NCBI RefSeq assembly: GCF_031755915.1
Contig: NC_083389.1
Coordinates: 24,303,001 to 24,367,000 of the forward strand
Source of the DNA: Ziziphus jujuba
Taxonomy: Eukaryota; Streptophyta; Magnoliopsida; Rosales; Rhamnaceae
Length of the DNA: 64,000 bases
Reading direction: 5' to 3'
Positions within the stretch are counted from its first letter, which is position 1. The number at the start of each line of letters is the position of its first letter. Of the stretch, positions 22,089 through 33,282 are shown in pieces. Both the position numbers and the translations under genes were made by a program. The notes under the pieces were generated by a model, which was not told the DNA's origin, did not search any database, and saw only the letters and a program-made list of their open reading frames with translations.

Positions 22089-23656
22089 TGTTAGGTCTAA
22101 AATATTGATGATTTTATGCCATATTTATAGCTTAATATTTGTTAGTTTGTGTTAATTTGTTATGGAAAGATACTTACTTATGTATTTTTCTTAATCTAGG
22201 TGAAAGAGGAAGAATTTTAAGAAAACAACCATAAAGATGGATTCCTTGGGTCGAATTATGGTGGGAAGCAAGATTTGAGCTCGAACAGACTAAGCATTAA
22301 AAAGATTCCAAAAAGATACCTTGAAGATTCCATAAAGATTCTATCGGGAATTTCATGATGGAAGTGGATGTCATATGAATCATCACAATCTGAGGATTTC
22401 AAATGTCTCGTTATTTTTGGATTTCGAGGTGCGAGCAAAAAGTTATCATCATTTAAAGTTTGAAATTTATAAAAAGGAATATTCTAGTTAAATCTCCACC
22501 ATTGATCAAAAGAGAGAATTAAGGCAATTTGAGGGCCAAGATAAAAACAAGTGGCAATAATTGGTTAATTTATCATTAATGAGGCACATGTCATGTCACA
22601 TGCTTCATTAAGGGTAAATTAGACTAATTAACTATTTTTTTAGGAGGAATTAGATAAAAGGAAAGTAGTAGAGAGCAAGTAATATACAGTTTCCTTTTTA
22701 CACATGAAATTCGTCCAACCCTTTTTATGGCCTAAAAAATGTATCTTCCAAGACTCCCACATTGAAAATAAAGAGAGAAAAAGATTCCCAAGGTCCTATA
22801 TATATAGCCCCCACCACATTGAAGGAAGATATACAAGTTTAGAGAGTTATTTAAGAGCTTTAAGGAGACTTAAATAGAAACAAACCAAATTTTGGGAGTT
22901 TCTAAGATTCTCTTAAGGGTTCTAGGGTTTTAAAGTTTTAGAAGATCAATTGGAGAGCTTGGAGGAGGCAGAGAGACGTGGGCTTGCTTGGAGAAGAAGG
23001 CTACGACTTTGAGAGCTCTTGGAGGAGAATTTCTTCAATAGTTTTTATTCTCTTTTCCTTTCTCTTTAATTGTGAATCTTATTATTTTTAATAATTATGG
23101 ATGTTGAAATTATTTTTACCATGAACTAATTTTCATAGCTAGGGCTATGATGTAGCCCTAGCTATGAAGGTTTAATTATTTTAATATATGTTGAGTTTTA
23201 TTTAATTAGTAATATGTTTTGTTAATAAATCATTGGTATACTTAATGCTTTCATAGGCCGGAAGGAAGAAATTAGGTTATGTGAATATTATCAATTGTGA
23301 GTGGAAACTACTTTTGATTAATTTTGTGATTAAGTATGGTTAACAAAATTACTAGTTAATTAAATTCACATATTTAAGTAATTAAATTGGAATAGTTAGT
23401 GGTGAAATCAAATGCCCTAGTATTCATAATTATTCAATTCTCTCTCTTACTTGAAATTGATCTAATTTTAATTGATTGCTTTTGTTTAATTTAGTTTATT
23501 TAGTTTTCAATTGCCATCTTAAATTTTAGTTCAAATATTATCAAAACCTAATTATCTTTGGTACTTAATACTTAATCCCTTGGGTACGACAACCCTATTT
23601 TTCCACTTTATTACTTGAAAACGATTCGTGCACTTGCGAGTTGATTTTACAGATCA
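22089..23656 (+). repeat. A1 3' LTR (1568 bp)
   Basis: Begins TGTTAGGTCTAAAATATTG and ends TTTTACAGATCA (C-to-G change in the ACACATCA end). It matches the 5' LTR closely outside the 5' LTR's deletion. Confidence 0.92.
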
Positions 23657-23720
23657 CGAGACTAATCTCAAGGATGGGTGACCTCCTAGGAAGCTCTGAA
23701 CAAAAAATCTCTATACCAAG
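23657..23720 (+). other. Short spacer with a 5S rRNA-like internal-promoter segment
   Basis: A 64-bp stretch between A1 and C3. Bases 23671-23693 match plant 5S rRNA around the C box (GGATGGGTGACCTCCT then GGAAG) at 22 of 23 positions. The rest of a 5S gene (A box, IE, 5' half) is not visible. It could be a scrap of a 5S gene, a 5S-derived SINE or a Cassandra-type TRIM LTR. Confidence 0.5.
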
Positions 23721-24054
23721 TGACTAGACTCCGCCCGAACTCGCACAACCAGCAACTTGCTGGGTTCTGATATGATATAGATTAAGACTGGACCGATCAC
23801 TAGGGCTCAAGCTAAGAGGTTTAAGGAAAACCTTGCTACCTCTATATAGGGGTCAATTCATTCTCAAAAGGGCTTATCCATACCAGAAGATACAAGGCCT
23901 ATTTTGAGCATACAAGTGGTGGAAGCTGATACGGACTCGGATAGCTGTTTTAATGCAAATATGGACCCCGGATAGCAACAAATGGTTCTAATACTTCATG
24001 AATTCAATGATTAACATTAAGAGGTCATGGAATCAAGCCAAGTTAGACTTAAAG
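23721..24054 (+). mobile_element. C3: C LTR fragment (first 334 bp)
   Basis: It starts TGACTAGACTCCGCCCG, aligns with the start of C6 and the other C LTRs, and includes the PITRAQAKRF coding tail in degraded form. It stops at 24054 where C4 begins. It may be the 5' LTR of C7, whose internal region has the same strand, but this is inference. Confidence 0.75.
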
Positions 24055-25207
24055 TGATATGAATTTAGGACGACTTGCTCCTAAACCCGTATTCTATTAG
24101 CCCATATCTAATTATGTTCAAGTTCTAATGGTCACCTTGACCCCTAACCAGCCTTGGTATATAATGAAGATGCCACAATAGGTGATGGAAGTCCTACTGA
24201 TAAGTCAAAACTAAAACACTCACTCTCTAATGGTGTTTTAGGTGTTCAAAAGGACAAGGAGAAACTCAATCTCACAAAATAAATTCTAAATATTATTAAT
24301 GGTGTTTTCTTCCTAAAAAATAAGCCCTTTTATAGGTTAAAAGAAAACAAATTAAAACTCTAAAAGCTAAAGGGAAAACAGGTCATGCTTGTTGTTTCCT
24401 AATGTGACCAAATTTTCACCCTCCTTTCCTAATCTAATTTTGATTAATTAATTCATTTATTTTAAATTAGTAATTAATTAGTTTACAATGAAAATAATAA
24501 AATAATAACTTTCCTAAACTTATTTGCCCAGCAAATAAATAAATAAGAACAAAAAGTAAAGGTAACTTCCTAAAAAAAAAGTAGAAACCAAATTTGGAAA
24601 GTAAAATACTATCTTTATGACTAAGTTGACTTTGACCAATTTAAGCTCCAAATCAGCTTCCATTATGCTTTATAGGATGCCAGATAGGATTATCATGGAG
24701 TCTCACACATTGCCCTTGCTTGGAAGAAAGAGAAAAAGGCAACTCAACAAAATACGGTAAAGCTAGAGCAAAAGGTAACTCAGCAAAATACAGTAAAGCC
24801 AGAGAAAAAGCCAACTCAGCAAAATACAGTAAAGCTAGCAAGAAAAATGGCAAAACCAGCCAAGTTTCCATTCCATGTGCACAACCCCTTTTTTTTGGTT
24901 ACTTTTAAAGCTGACTTGACTTGATTGCATGAGATCTTAGACATATGTATTGAATCCATGAAGCATTGGAACCATTCAAAACCGCTACCGGGTACATATC
25001 AGCTTCCACCACTTGTATGCTCAAACATATCTTGAATCTTCAGGTGTGGACAAGCTCTTTTGAGAATGAATTACCCACTTAATAAAGGCAGCAAGGTTGT
25101 CCCCAAACATTTTAGCTTGAGCCCTAGTGATCGGTCCAATCTTCATTCGTATCGGGTTAGCACCCCAGCAAGTTGTTGGTTGTACAGGCACGGGTGGATT
25201 CTCATCA
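24055..25207 (-). repeat. C4 3' LTR (1153 bp)
   Basis: Bounded by TGATATGAATT at 24055 and TTCTCATCA at 25207. It is slightly longer than other C LTRs because of an expanded 36-bp tandem repeat at 24733-24840. Confidence 0.88.
24733..24840. repeat. Tandem repeat of about 36 bp, 3 units, in the C4 LTR
   Basis: Three near-identical units, each containing AACTCAGCAAAATACAGTAA. C1 and C5 LTRs have one full unit and a partial one. The local expansion accounts for the longer C4 LTR. Confidence 0.8.
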
Positions 25208-25400
25208 TTTCCCTCCTCTCAAAAAGGATTTGCCCTCAAATCAAAATCGTCATCACCTACAGTAAAAAGAGATAAATCAACAACATTAAATGTGACACTA
25301 ATATTGTACTCACCCGTTAAATCAAGCTTGTCGGCATTTTCATTAATCCGCTCCAAAACTTGCAAAGGTCCATCCACACATGGCATAAGTTTTGACTTTC
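25208..25400 (-). pseudogene. C4 integrase C-terminus (3' piece)
   Basis: Sense translation: KSKLMPCVDGPLQVLERINE, then NADKLDLTGEYNISVTFNVV, DLSLFTVGDD and RANPF before the polypurine tract. B2 interrupts it at 25401; the rest continues at 26415. Confidence 0.8.
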
Positions 25401-26414
25401 TCATACGAACCTAGGACGACCTGCTCCTAAACCTATAATAAGGGTTGATTTAGACCATCTAATTACAAGTTATCAATGGAAGACCTTGACCCGTTACCTA
25501 TATTTGAGGTAAGAACCTTAATATGGTGAAGATGCCACAATAAGATGCGGAGTAAAATATTGATAAGTCAAATTTGAACTCCATAAGCAAAGCTTGAAAA
25601 AGTTCGATATAGTTCTTAGAGAACCAAGAGAATCATTCTCACTTTGAATCAAAATTGTAATCTGATTTTTATTCATGACATATGTGCCTTTAAATAGGCA
25701 AAATAAATTACAAAGCTTTCCTAAATTTGCTAAAAATAATGATGGAATAATTATGGATGAAAATTAGGTTTAGAAAACCTAATTTTGATAGGTTTAGGAA
25801 ACGTAATGTGGTTAGGTTTAGGAAACCTAATGTGATTAGGTTTCGGAAACCTAATGTGGTTAGGTTTAGGAAACCTAATTTAGTTCCTAGTTTCTTAATT
25901 TGAATGGCCTTTAATTCTTTGACCAATTCAACTCTAATAAAATTAGGAAAGTAATTTGAAATCCTAATGAAAACTAAATTAGGAAAGTAAATAAGCAACA
26001 TGCCAAAATCCAATTAAGACATAAATAAAAAAAGTAATGTTTCCTAATTATAAAATTCGGCCAAGCTTAATTAAATGCCATGTAAGCGCATATCACCCTT
26101 CACGTGGCAAAAGTGCCATGTCACCATATGATGCCACGTCACAATTCATGTCATCAAAACATGCCATATCACCATATTGTTGGATTCCATGTGTTAGGCT
26201 CTTTTTCATGTTGGCATCCACTGTTCCAATCATATGGACCAATTTGGGTTCATCTTCAGTAATGAACTTGCTTCCCTGGGATGTGAACACCTCCTAGATT
26301 AAATCATTTAGTGTTTCTTTAAACCTCTTTGCTTGTGCCCTGGTTATTGGTCCCATAGAGATTTGAAGTGGCTTTGGACTCCATCTTGGGGTGCTCCTAG
26401 TCATGTCCTCATCA
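25401..26414 (-). mobile_element. B2: solo LTR of family B (1014 bp, long subtype)
   Basis: Bounded by TCATACGAACC (first G changed to C) and CTCATCA. No internal sequence or second LTR is attached, and C4 coding resumes on the other side. It has five palindromic minisatellite units and the long-subtype segment with GTGGCAAAAGTGCCATG. The flanks (CTTTC left, ATTTA right) are not a clear TSD, so the insertion is old or the ends are altered. Confidence 0.85.
25763..25879. repeat. Palindromic minisatellite in B2, 5 units
   Basis: Five units of the ATTAGGTTT-AGG-AAACCTAAT type, the highest count in the window together with B6. Confidence 0.9.
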
Positions 26415-27220
26415 ATTTATTTGTTTTCGAAATCTCTCCTTTCGCAAGTGCAACCAAACCAAATCCCCTGAGTCAAACACTATCACAACAAAATCTAGAA
26501 ATACATGCTCATTATGGCAAAAATTACACTTTTTAAAGTTAGCAACAAATCTCTTCCTAATTTTCAAATTTCCACAAAGTAAAGCTCTCAACAAGGCAGA
26601 TAAAGTTCTATATAATAAAACATTTTTAAATAAGCATCTTTATAATTCATGACTAGTAATGGTTTTTTACTCAAGATGGCTTTATTAACATCCCCAAAAC
26701 TCAAATAAATTTTTTTATTGTTCCTTTCCTTTCTTTCTTTTCCTTTCTTAGTCACGGTTTCATTGAATTTTGCATCACTCTCAGCTTTTTCTCTAAGTTT
26801 CCCACTCTCGGGTTTGTTAAAAATTTTTTACTCAACCTTGGTTTTAGAGGACTTAGATAGCAAGCTCACCTTTCCCCTTTTATCCGGTGGAACTGTTGGT
26901 TTCTCTTTGAGCCTCTTGGCTTCCCTCCTTTGTTGCATTTGTAGTTGGCCTCTGAAAATCTCCTTTGGGGTCAATGGCTCCAACTTGACCTTCTTACCTT
27001 TAAATCTAAAAACAATACAATTTTCTCAACCATAACGAGTAGCATCTTTATCAAATTGCCATAGTTTACCTAATAGAAAATGTTCGGCATGCATAGGCAC
27101 AACATCACACAAAACAACATCCACATATTTATCTATGCTAAATTTTACTTTGCCTTGTTTATTCACTTTCATTTCACCACTATCATTAAGCCATTGTAAT
27201 CTATATAGTTCGGGATGTCT
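26415..27220 (-). pseudogene. C4 RT/integrase remnant, linker and protease end
   Basis: From right to left: WLNDSGEMKVNKQ and DVVPMHAEHFLLG (protease end), a lysine-rich linker with PLTPKEIFRGQL, then LRALLCGNLK, FVANFKKCNF, NEHVFLDFVV and VFDSGDLVWLHLRKERF (26412-26594). This is the shared RT-integrase junction. It is cut at 27220 by the B5 junction before the protease catalytic site, so the active site is absent. Confidence 0.78.
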
Positions 27221-27837
27221 AATTTGCTAAAACTTGGACAAAAATTAGGTTTAGGAAATCTAATGTAGTTAGGTTTAGGAAACCTAATGTGGTTAGGTTT
27301 AGAAAACCTAATTTGACTCCTAGTTTCCTAATTTGAATGGCCTTTAATTCTTTGACCAATTCAACTCTAATAAAATTAGGAAAGTAATTTAAAAACCTAA
27401 TAAAAACTAAATTAGGAAAGTAAATAGGCAACATGCCAAAATCCAATCAAGACAAATAAAAATTAATGTTTTCGTAATTATAAAATTTGGCCAAGCTTAG
27501 TTGGAAGCCATGTAGGTGCATATCACCCTTCATGTGGCAAAAGTGCCATGTCACCATAGGATGCCGCATCACCATCCATGTCATCAACACTTGCCACATC
27601 ACCATGTTATAGGATTTCTTGCAGTAAGCTTTCTTTTCATGTTGGCATCCACCGTTATGGACCAATTTTGGTTCATCTTCAGTAATTAACATGCTTCCTT
27701 GATATGTGAACACCTTTTGGATTAAACCATTTAGTGCTTCTTTAAACCACTTTGGTCTAGCTCTGGTTATTGGTCCCGTAGAGATTTAAAGTGGCTCTCG
27801 ACTTCATCTTAAGGTGCTCTTAGTCATGTCCTCATCA
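27221..27837 (-). repeat. B5 3' LTR, truncated (617 bp)
   Basis: The sense start is at 27837 after TTTTCAGGAGGAGGAAAA. It has the long-subtype segment and the LTR-encoded tail. It breaks off at 27221 against C4 protease sequence. Confidence 0.85.
27244..27312. repeat. Palindromic minisatellite in the B5 3' LTR, 3 units
   Basis: Three ATTAGGTTT-AGG-AAACCTAAT units; the outer two have substitutions. Confidence 0.85.
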
Positions 27838-28782
27838 TTTTCCTCCTCCTGAAAATGATTTGTCCTCAAATCATCATCTACACAAAAAGGAGATAAATTA
27901 GCAACTTTAAAGGTAGCACTTACTTATACTCATCTGATAAATCAAGTTTGTAAGCATTTTCATTAATCTACTCAAAAACTTGAAAAGGTCCATCCCCATG
28001 CGGCATAAGCTTCAACTTTCATTGCTTCGGAAACCTCTCTTTTCTTAGGTGCAACAAAACCAAATCTTATGGGTCAAATACTATCACAACAAATCTTGGT
28101 CGTTCTTGCATGGTCTTATTCCCTTGAATAGTTGTTGAAGCCATGGGTGCTATACTAGCCTTTTCTTTAAGCTTTTCAGCCTTCTTCCTTTGTAAAGCCA
28201 ATTGATCATCAAAAACCTGTTTAGGAGTCATTGGCATAAGCACCACTCGTTTACCCTTGAAGTTTAAGACAAGCTTATTAGTATGACCATGATGATTAGT
28301 ATCTCTATCAAATTGCCATGGATGTCCCAAAAACATATGACCAGCTTGCATTGGCACCACTTCACTTACTTGTTCACCTTTAACTCTCCACAATCGTTAA
28401 GCCATTGTAGCTTATATGGTTCTGGATGCTTCATAGTGGGTAAACCTAGTTTTTCAACCATAGTAACACTAGAACTATTAGTACAACTCCCACCATCAAT
28501 AATCATACTATATACCTTATCATTCACTTTGCACCTAGTATGAAAGATATTCTCTCGTTGCATTTCCTTCTCATCTTGGTATACAGTTAGAGCTCTCCTA
28601 GCAACCGATGATAAGTCCCCACGAACCAGATACTTGTATTCAGTTTCATCTTCATCTTCATCACCAAGGTCCTCCAATGGTGGCATGGCTTCATTATCTG
28701 ACTCTTCCTCGTCAGATTCAATGTCTCCACTTTCCCAAATCGCCATGATCCTTTTATTAGGACATTGACTTGCAATATGACC
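27838..28782 (-). pseudogene. B5 protease joined to the integrase C-terminus
   Basis: Right to left: zinc-knuckle end (TSQCPNK-like), acidic linker, VARRALTVYQDEKEMQRENI, FHTRCKVNDKVYSMIIDGGS (protease core) and HPEPYKLQWLNDCGELKVNK. Next comes PMQAGHMFLGHPWQFDRD with a short upstream deletion, then the linker. At 28074-28094 the linker meets FVVIVFDP, the shared RT-integrase junction, with the entire RT removed. The integrase end follows with frame breaks. Confidence 0.8.
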
Positions 28783-29563
28783 TAATACGAACCTAAGAGG
28801 ACCTGCTCCTAAACCCGTATTAGATTAGCCCTGATCTAATTATGTTCAAATTTTAATGGTCATCTTAACCCCTAACCAACCTGTGATTAGAAACCTTGGT
28901 ATATGATGAAGACGCCACAACAGGTGATGGATGTTCTATCGATAAGTCAAACTAAAACACTTATTCACTAATGGTGTTTTAGGTATTCAAAGAGAACAAA
29001 GAGAATTTACTCTCACAATTAATTTTCTGTATGAATAATATACTGATTATTATTGATAAAACAAGCCTTTAAATAGGATTAAAAAGTCACACAATAAACC
29101 CTAGAAGACATAAGGAAAACCGGCCATACAATAATCTTTCCTAAAGTGGCCGAATTTCCTACTTTCCTAAATCTAAATTCTAATTAATTAATTCCTTTAT
29201 TTTGGATTAGAAAATAATTAATTTACAATGAAAATAATAAAATAAGAACTTTCCTAAACTTATTTATCCAGACAATAAATAAATAAAAACCAAAAAGTAA
29301 TGGTAATTTCGTAAAACAAAAAAGTATAATCAAATTAAGAAACTAAAATACTAGCTTTTTGACTAAGTTGACCTTGACCATTTTTTGACCAATTTGACCT
29401 CCAAATCAACTTCAATATGCTTTGTAGGATGCCAAGCTGACCATGAAGTCCCACATGTTTCCCTTGCTCAGAAGAAAGAGAAAAAGCAAACTCAGTAAAA
29501 TACAGTAAAGCCAGCACAAAATAGAATAAAAACAGGCCAAATTTGAAGCTGTCCGTACAATTC

Positions 29564-29948
29564 TGATACGAACCTAGAGCGACCTGCCACTAAACCCATA
29601 ACAAAGATTGAATTAGACCATCTAATTACAAGTTATCAATGGAAGACCTCGACCCGTTACCTATATTTAAGGTAAGAACCTTGGTATGGTGAAGACGCCA
29701 CAATAGGGTGCGGAATAACCTATTGATCAGTCAAATTTGAACTCCACAAACAAAACTTGAAAAAGTTCGATATAGTTCTTAGAAAACCAAGAGAATCACT
29801 CTCACTTTGAGTCAAAATTGTAATCTCCCATTTATTCATGACTTATGTGCCTTTAAATAGGCAAAATAAATTACAAAGCTTTCCTAAATTTGCTAAAAGT
29901 AGAGGTGGAATAATAATGGACGAAAATTAGGTTTAGGAAACCTAATTT
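29564..29948 (-). repeat. B6 3' LTR, U3 deleted (385 bp left)
   Basis: Only the sense 3' part remains. It ends inside the first palindromic minisatellite unit and is joined straight to the polypurine tract (CTCCTCCTCTTG), removing about 560 bp. Confidence 0.88.
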
Positions 29949-30737
29949 CTCCTCCTCTTGAAAAGGATTTGTCCTCAAATCGTCACCTGCACAAAAAGGA
30001 GATAAATCAGTGACATTAAAAGTAACACTTACATTATTCTCACTTGGAAGATCCAACTTGTAGGCATTGTCATTAAGTCTCTCCAATATTTGGAATGGAC
30101 CATCTCCACGCGGCATGAGTTTAGACTTCCGTTGTTTTGGAAACCTCAACTTCCTTATGTGCAACCAAACCCAATCTCCTGGGTCAAACACTTTTACAAT
30201 AAATTCTAGAAATACAAGTTCATCTTTGCAAAAATTACACTTCTTAAGGTTAGCAAATAATATTTCCTTCCTAAGCACTCCTAAAATTATCCTAAGATGC
30301 TCTACATGCTTACCTAAATTTCTACTATATACAAGAATATCATTAAAATCAACAACCACAAATTTTCCAATAAATGGACGCATGACATGCTTTATTAATC
30401 TCATGAAAGTGTTAGGTGCATTAGTTAATCCAAATGGCATAACCAACCACTCATACAAACCATGCTTTGTTTTAAATGCTGTTTTCCATTTATCACCTTC
30501 CTTCATGAGAATTTGATGATAATCACTCATAAGATCAATTTTTGAAAACATGCATGTACCATACAATTCATCAAGCATATCATCTAACCTAGGAATAGGC
30601 TGACGATATTTGATAGTTATATTGTTAATAGCCCTACAAGCTACACACATTCTCCATGTTCCATCTTTCTTAGGGACTAATAACATAGGTACAGTACATG
30701 GACTCATGCTCTCTCTAACATACCCCTTTTCAAGCAA
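29871..30737 (-). pseudogene. B6 RT-integrase-end fusion ORF (288 codons)
   Basis: A single open frame runs from RT ([68 protein letters not shown]) through the shared junction [18 protein letters not shown]. It continues into the integrase C-terminus ([20 protein letters not shown]) and through the polypurine tract into remnant LTR (KLGFLNLIF). The RT box reads DFNDILVY: both the Tyr and the first catalytic Asp of Y-x-D-D are changed, so polymerase activity is not expected. RNase H and the integrase core are absent. Confidence 0.88.
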
Positions 30738-31657
30738 TTCACTTCCCTGCCTTTGAAGTTCCTTTGTCTCCTCTGGATTACTCCTATAAGTCGGCCGGTT
30801 TGGAATTGTTGATCCCGGAACAAAATCAATTTAATGTTTGATCCCTCTAATCGGTCGTAACCCACTTGGAATCTCGTCAGGAAAGACATCATCGAACTGC
30901 TGCAAACGAGAAACAATAGAACTAGGCAAAAGACATCTTTTTTCTTCTCTTGGTGGTTGGATACAGTTTGATTGTGTTGTTGTTCAGCTTCTCTCCGTCT
31001 TTGTAAAGCCAATTGATCATCAAAAACTTGTTTAGCAGTAATCGGCATAAGCACCACTCGTTTACCCTTGAAATTGAAGACAACCTTATTAGTTCGACCA
31101 TGATGATTAGTATCTCTATCAAATTGCCACAGATGTCCTAAAAGCAAATGCCCAGCTTGCATTGGTACCACATCACAAATAACCTCATCTTCATAATCAC
31201 CACTAGAGAATGCAATCTTCACTTGCCTATTCACCTTCAACTCTCCACAATCATTAAGCCATTGTAGCTTATATGGTTTTGGATGCTTCATAGTGGGTAA
31301 ACCTAGCTTTTCAACCATAGTAAGACTAACAACATTAGTACAACTTCCTCCATCAATAATCATACTACATACCCTATCCTTGACTTTGCACCTGGTATGA
31401 AAGATGTTCTCTCGTTGCACTTCCTTCTCATCTTTATACACAGTTAAAGCTCTTCTAGCAACCAATGACAAGTCCCCTCCAACTGGATTCTTGTAATCTT
31501 CTTCATCTTCATCACCAACGTCCTCCAATGGTGGCATGGATTCATTGTCTAACTCTTCTTCTTCAGTTTCAATGTCTCCACTTTCTCGAATCACCATGAC
31601 CCTCTTATTAGGACATTGACTTGCAATATGACCCCGGCCTTGACATTTAAAGCACAT
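30704..31657 (-). pseudogene. B6 zinc knuckle, protease and linker
   Basis: 317 codons from CFKCQGRGHIASQCP (intact CCHC) through the acidic linker, FHTRCKVKDRVCSMIIDGGS (DGG protease core), HPKPYKLQWLNDCGELKVNR and DVVPMQAGHLLLGHLWQFDRD. After that the linker is shortened and the frame shifts, so RT N-terminal sequence is read out of phase (SSMMSFLTRFQVG). Confidence 0.85.
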
Positions 31658-32329
31658 GATATCTCGACTTCTAGTTGAAGATGAATCGGATTTACTTACT
31701 TGCTTAGATGAGGATGGTTAAGCCTTAACTTCGAATTTAGGCCGTGTGGTGGCTTTATCTTCAAACTTGGGCTGATTTGGTTTCCATGTGGATGGGCTTG
31801 CTTTCCAAGTGTGTTGAGCAATACTAGGTCTTGTGGTACCCCTCCTCTTAAGTTGTTGCTCTACTTTGATGGCCATGTGCAGCATCTCCTCAATCTCCAC
31901 ATAATGGTGCAAGTCCACTTGATTTGCTGTTTCCCTATTCGAACTAACCAAGAAACATGCCTTGGAATGATGCTATTTTCATCTTAATTCCTCCATAGTC
32001 ACTGGCTCGGTCTAACCTCTCCCTCCCACGGAGTTGGTTGGTTCCCAAACCAATGTCTTCCTCTTCTTCCTCATAGTCATCTCCCACACGTTCCCATTCT
32101 TCCCTTCTTGGAGTATTTCTTCCTCTACGACGTCCATGAACAACCTTTATGGAGGTAATGGCTGGGGTGTTTGGATTGATGATTCCATCCTATCCAACCT
32201 ATCATGGGTCTGCCCCATCTCCAAGCGTAGTGCTCTTTGAAGTTCTCCCACCATGGCTTGAATGTATAACTTCAGATCAGCCACACCTGGAGTTTCATCC
32301 ATGCTTTCTTTGCTTTTGTCTTGTGACAT
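31658..32329 (-). pseudogene. B6 Gag, broken
   Basis: Start at ATG 32329 (MSQDKSKESMDETPGVADLK), open to 32147. Then come frame breaks and a deletion, and the capsid end (ANQVDLHHYVEIEEMLHMAI) at 31718-31951, with a stop before the knuckle. About half of the capsid domain is missing. Confidence 0.8.
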
Positions 32330-33267
32330 GATTTTTCTACAAAATTTGTTTGTAAGAAAAGAAAGGCCTCACAACACTCCCTCACGTGTCTCACTCAAAT
32401 TCAAGGTCACTCGTGTTTGTACTCTAGTTATAGTTCAGCTTTTACCCTTTATAATTCTCACCCCTCTTGCCTTTTACCACTCTAGTAATTCTATTTGGTT
32501 CTTTGTAGACTAATTTCAAACTAAAACAAACTCGCAAGTAACAATCCAAATAGACCTATCAAACAGTTATGAAAATAAGGCTACAAGACAAATAGAATGA
32601 AAAGTAATAAGAAAAAGGCAACGATGAAAGCTCAACAAGAAATTTAGCGAGAACAAAAGAAACTAGAATGTGAGGAACAAATTGGAATGAGATTTGCAAA
32701 ATGGAATTAGTGAATATTCAACAAACCTTATCTTCGGTATTGATTTTGGCTTATTTTTGGTACTCCTCAAATCAGCTAAAAAAATTTCACTATCTAGTTT
32801 CTCTTGAAATCTCAATAACTCAATGCCATAAACCATAAGAACAATATATTTTTTTTCCTTTTTTTTTTTTTCACTCACACAACTTAAAACAACTGCAGTA
32901 GCAAAGATCAACACCAAATTTTTTTTTATTTTTATAATATCTGTTCGAATTTTTTTTGTTTCCTTGAATATATGAATGCAAATATTGAAGACTAAAACAG
33001 CAAAGAAAAATCAACCAAATTAACAAGAACAATGATAAAAGACAACCAATAAACAAGGAAACAAAAATACGGTAAAACAAGGAAAACCTAATTTGACAAG
33101 GAATGAATTTTTTTTTCTTTTTTTTTTAAAGATGCAGAACGTGTATGATGATAGAAGCAACCTCAACCTAATGCTAAGACTGCAGAATAAAAAAAAAAAA
33201 AAAAACCAAGAAAAACAATGAAACAAAAGAAAAGAAATAGATAGATCAAACCTATAATTAGAAACTA

Positions 33268-33279
33268 GCTCTGATACCA
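33268..33279 (-). other. B6 primer-binding site (tRNA-iMet)
   Basis: The sense TGGTATCAGAGC is a perfect 12-base match to the initiator tRNA-Met 3' complement, 3 bases after the LTR. Confidence 0.9.
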
Positions 33280-33282
33280 AAT

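Larger units (their letters stand above)
12856..23656 (+). mobile_element. A1: Athila-like Ty3/gypsy element, near complete
   Basis: Order: 5' LTR, tRNA-Asp primer site, 583-bp leader (14165-14747, no gene), gag, protease, RT, RNase H, integrase, about 1.7 kb of 3' non-coding sequence, polypurine tract, 3' LTR. Coding damage is light: one nonsense change and two frameshifts. The bases next to the two LTRs do not match (ATATA left, CGAGA right). The 5' LTR lacks about 283 bp present in the 3' LTR. Without a TSD, A1 may be a product of recombination between two elements or a rearranged insertion. Confidence 0.93.
24055..27220 (-). mobile_element. C4: C element, 5' half deleted, holding solo LTR B2
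   Basis: Reading right to left it now starts inside the protease region at 27220 and passes through linker, RT/integrase remnant (split by B2), polypurine tract (25208-25219) and 3' LTR (24055-25207). Gag, leader and 5' LTR are missing at the junction with B5. It shares the C-type pol deletion. Confidence 0.85.

Noticed and set aside
23721..24054. C3 and the neighbouring C4 LTR as an inverted-repeat transposon end
   Set aside because: The two are opposite-strand C LTR sequences juxtaposed by insertion; C3 breaks off without TG/CA ends at the junction.
25763..25879. Regular 24-bp palindromic repeats resembling a CRISPR array
   Set aside because: There are no unique spacers, the array sits in plant LTRs, and the same units recur in each B copy.
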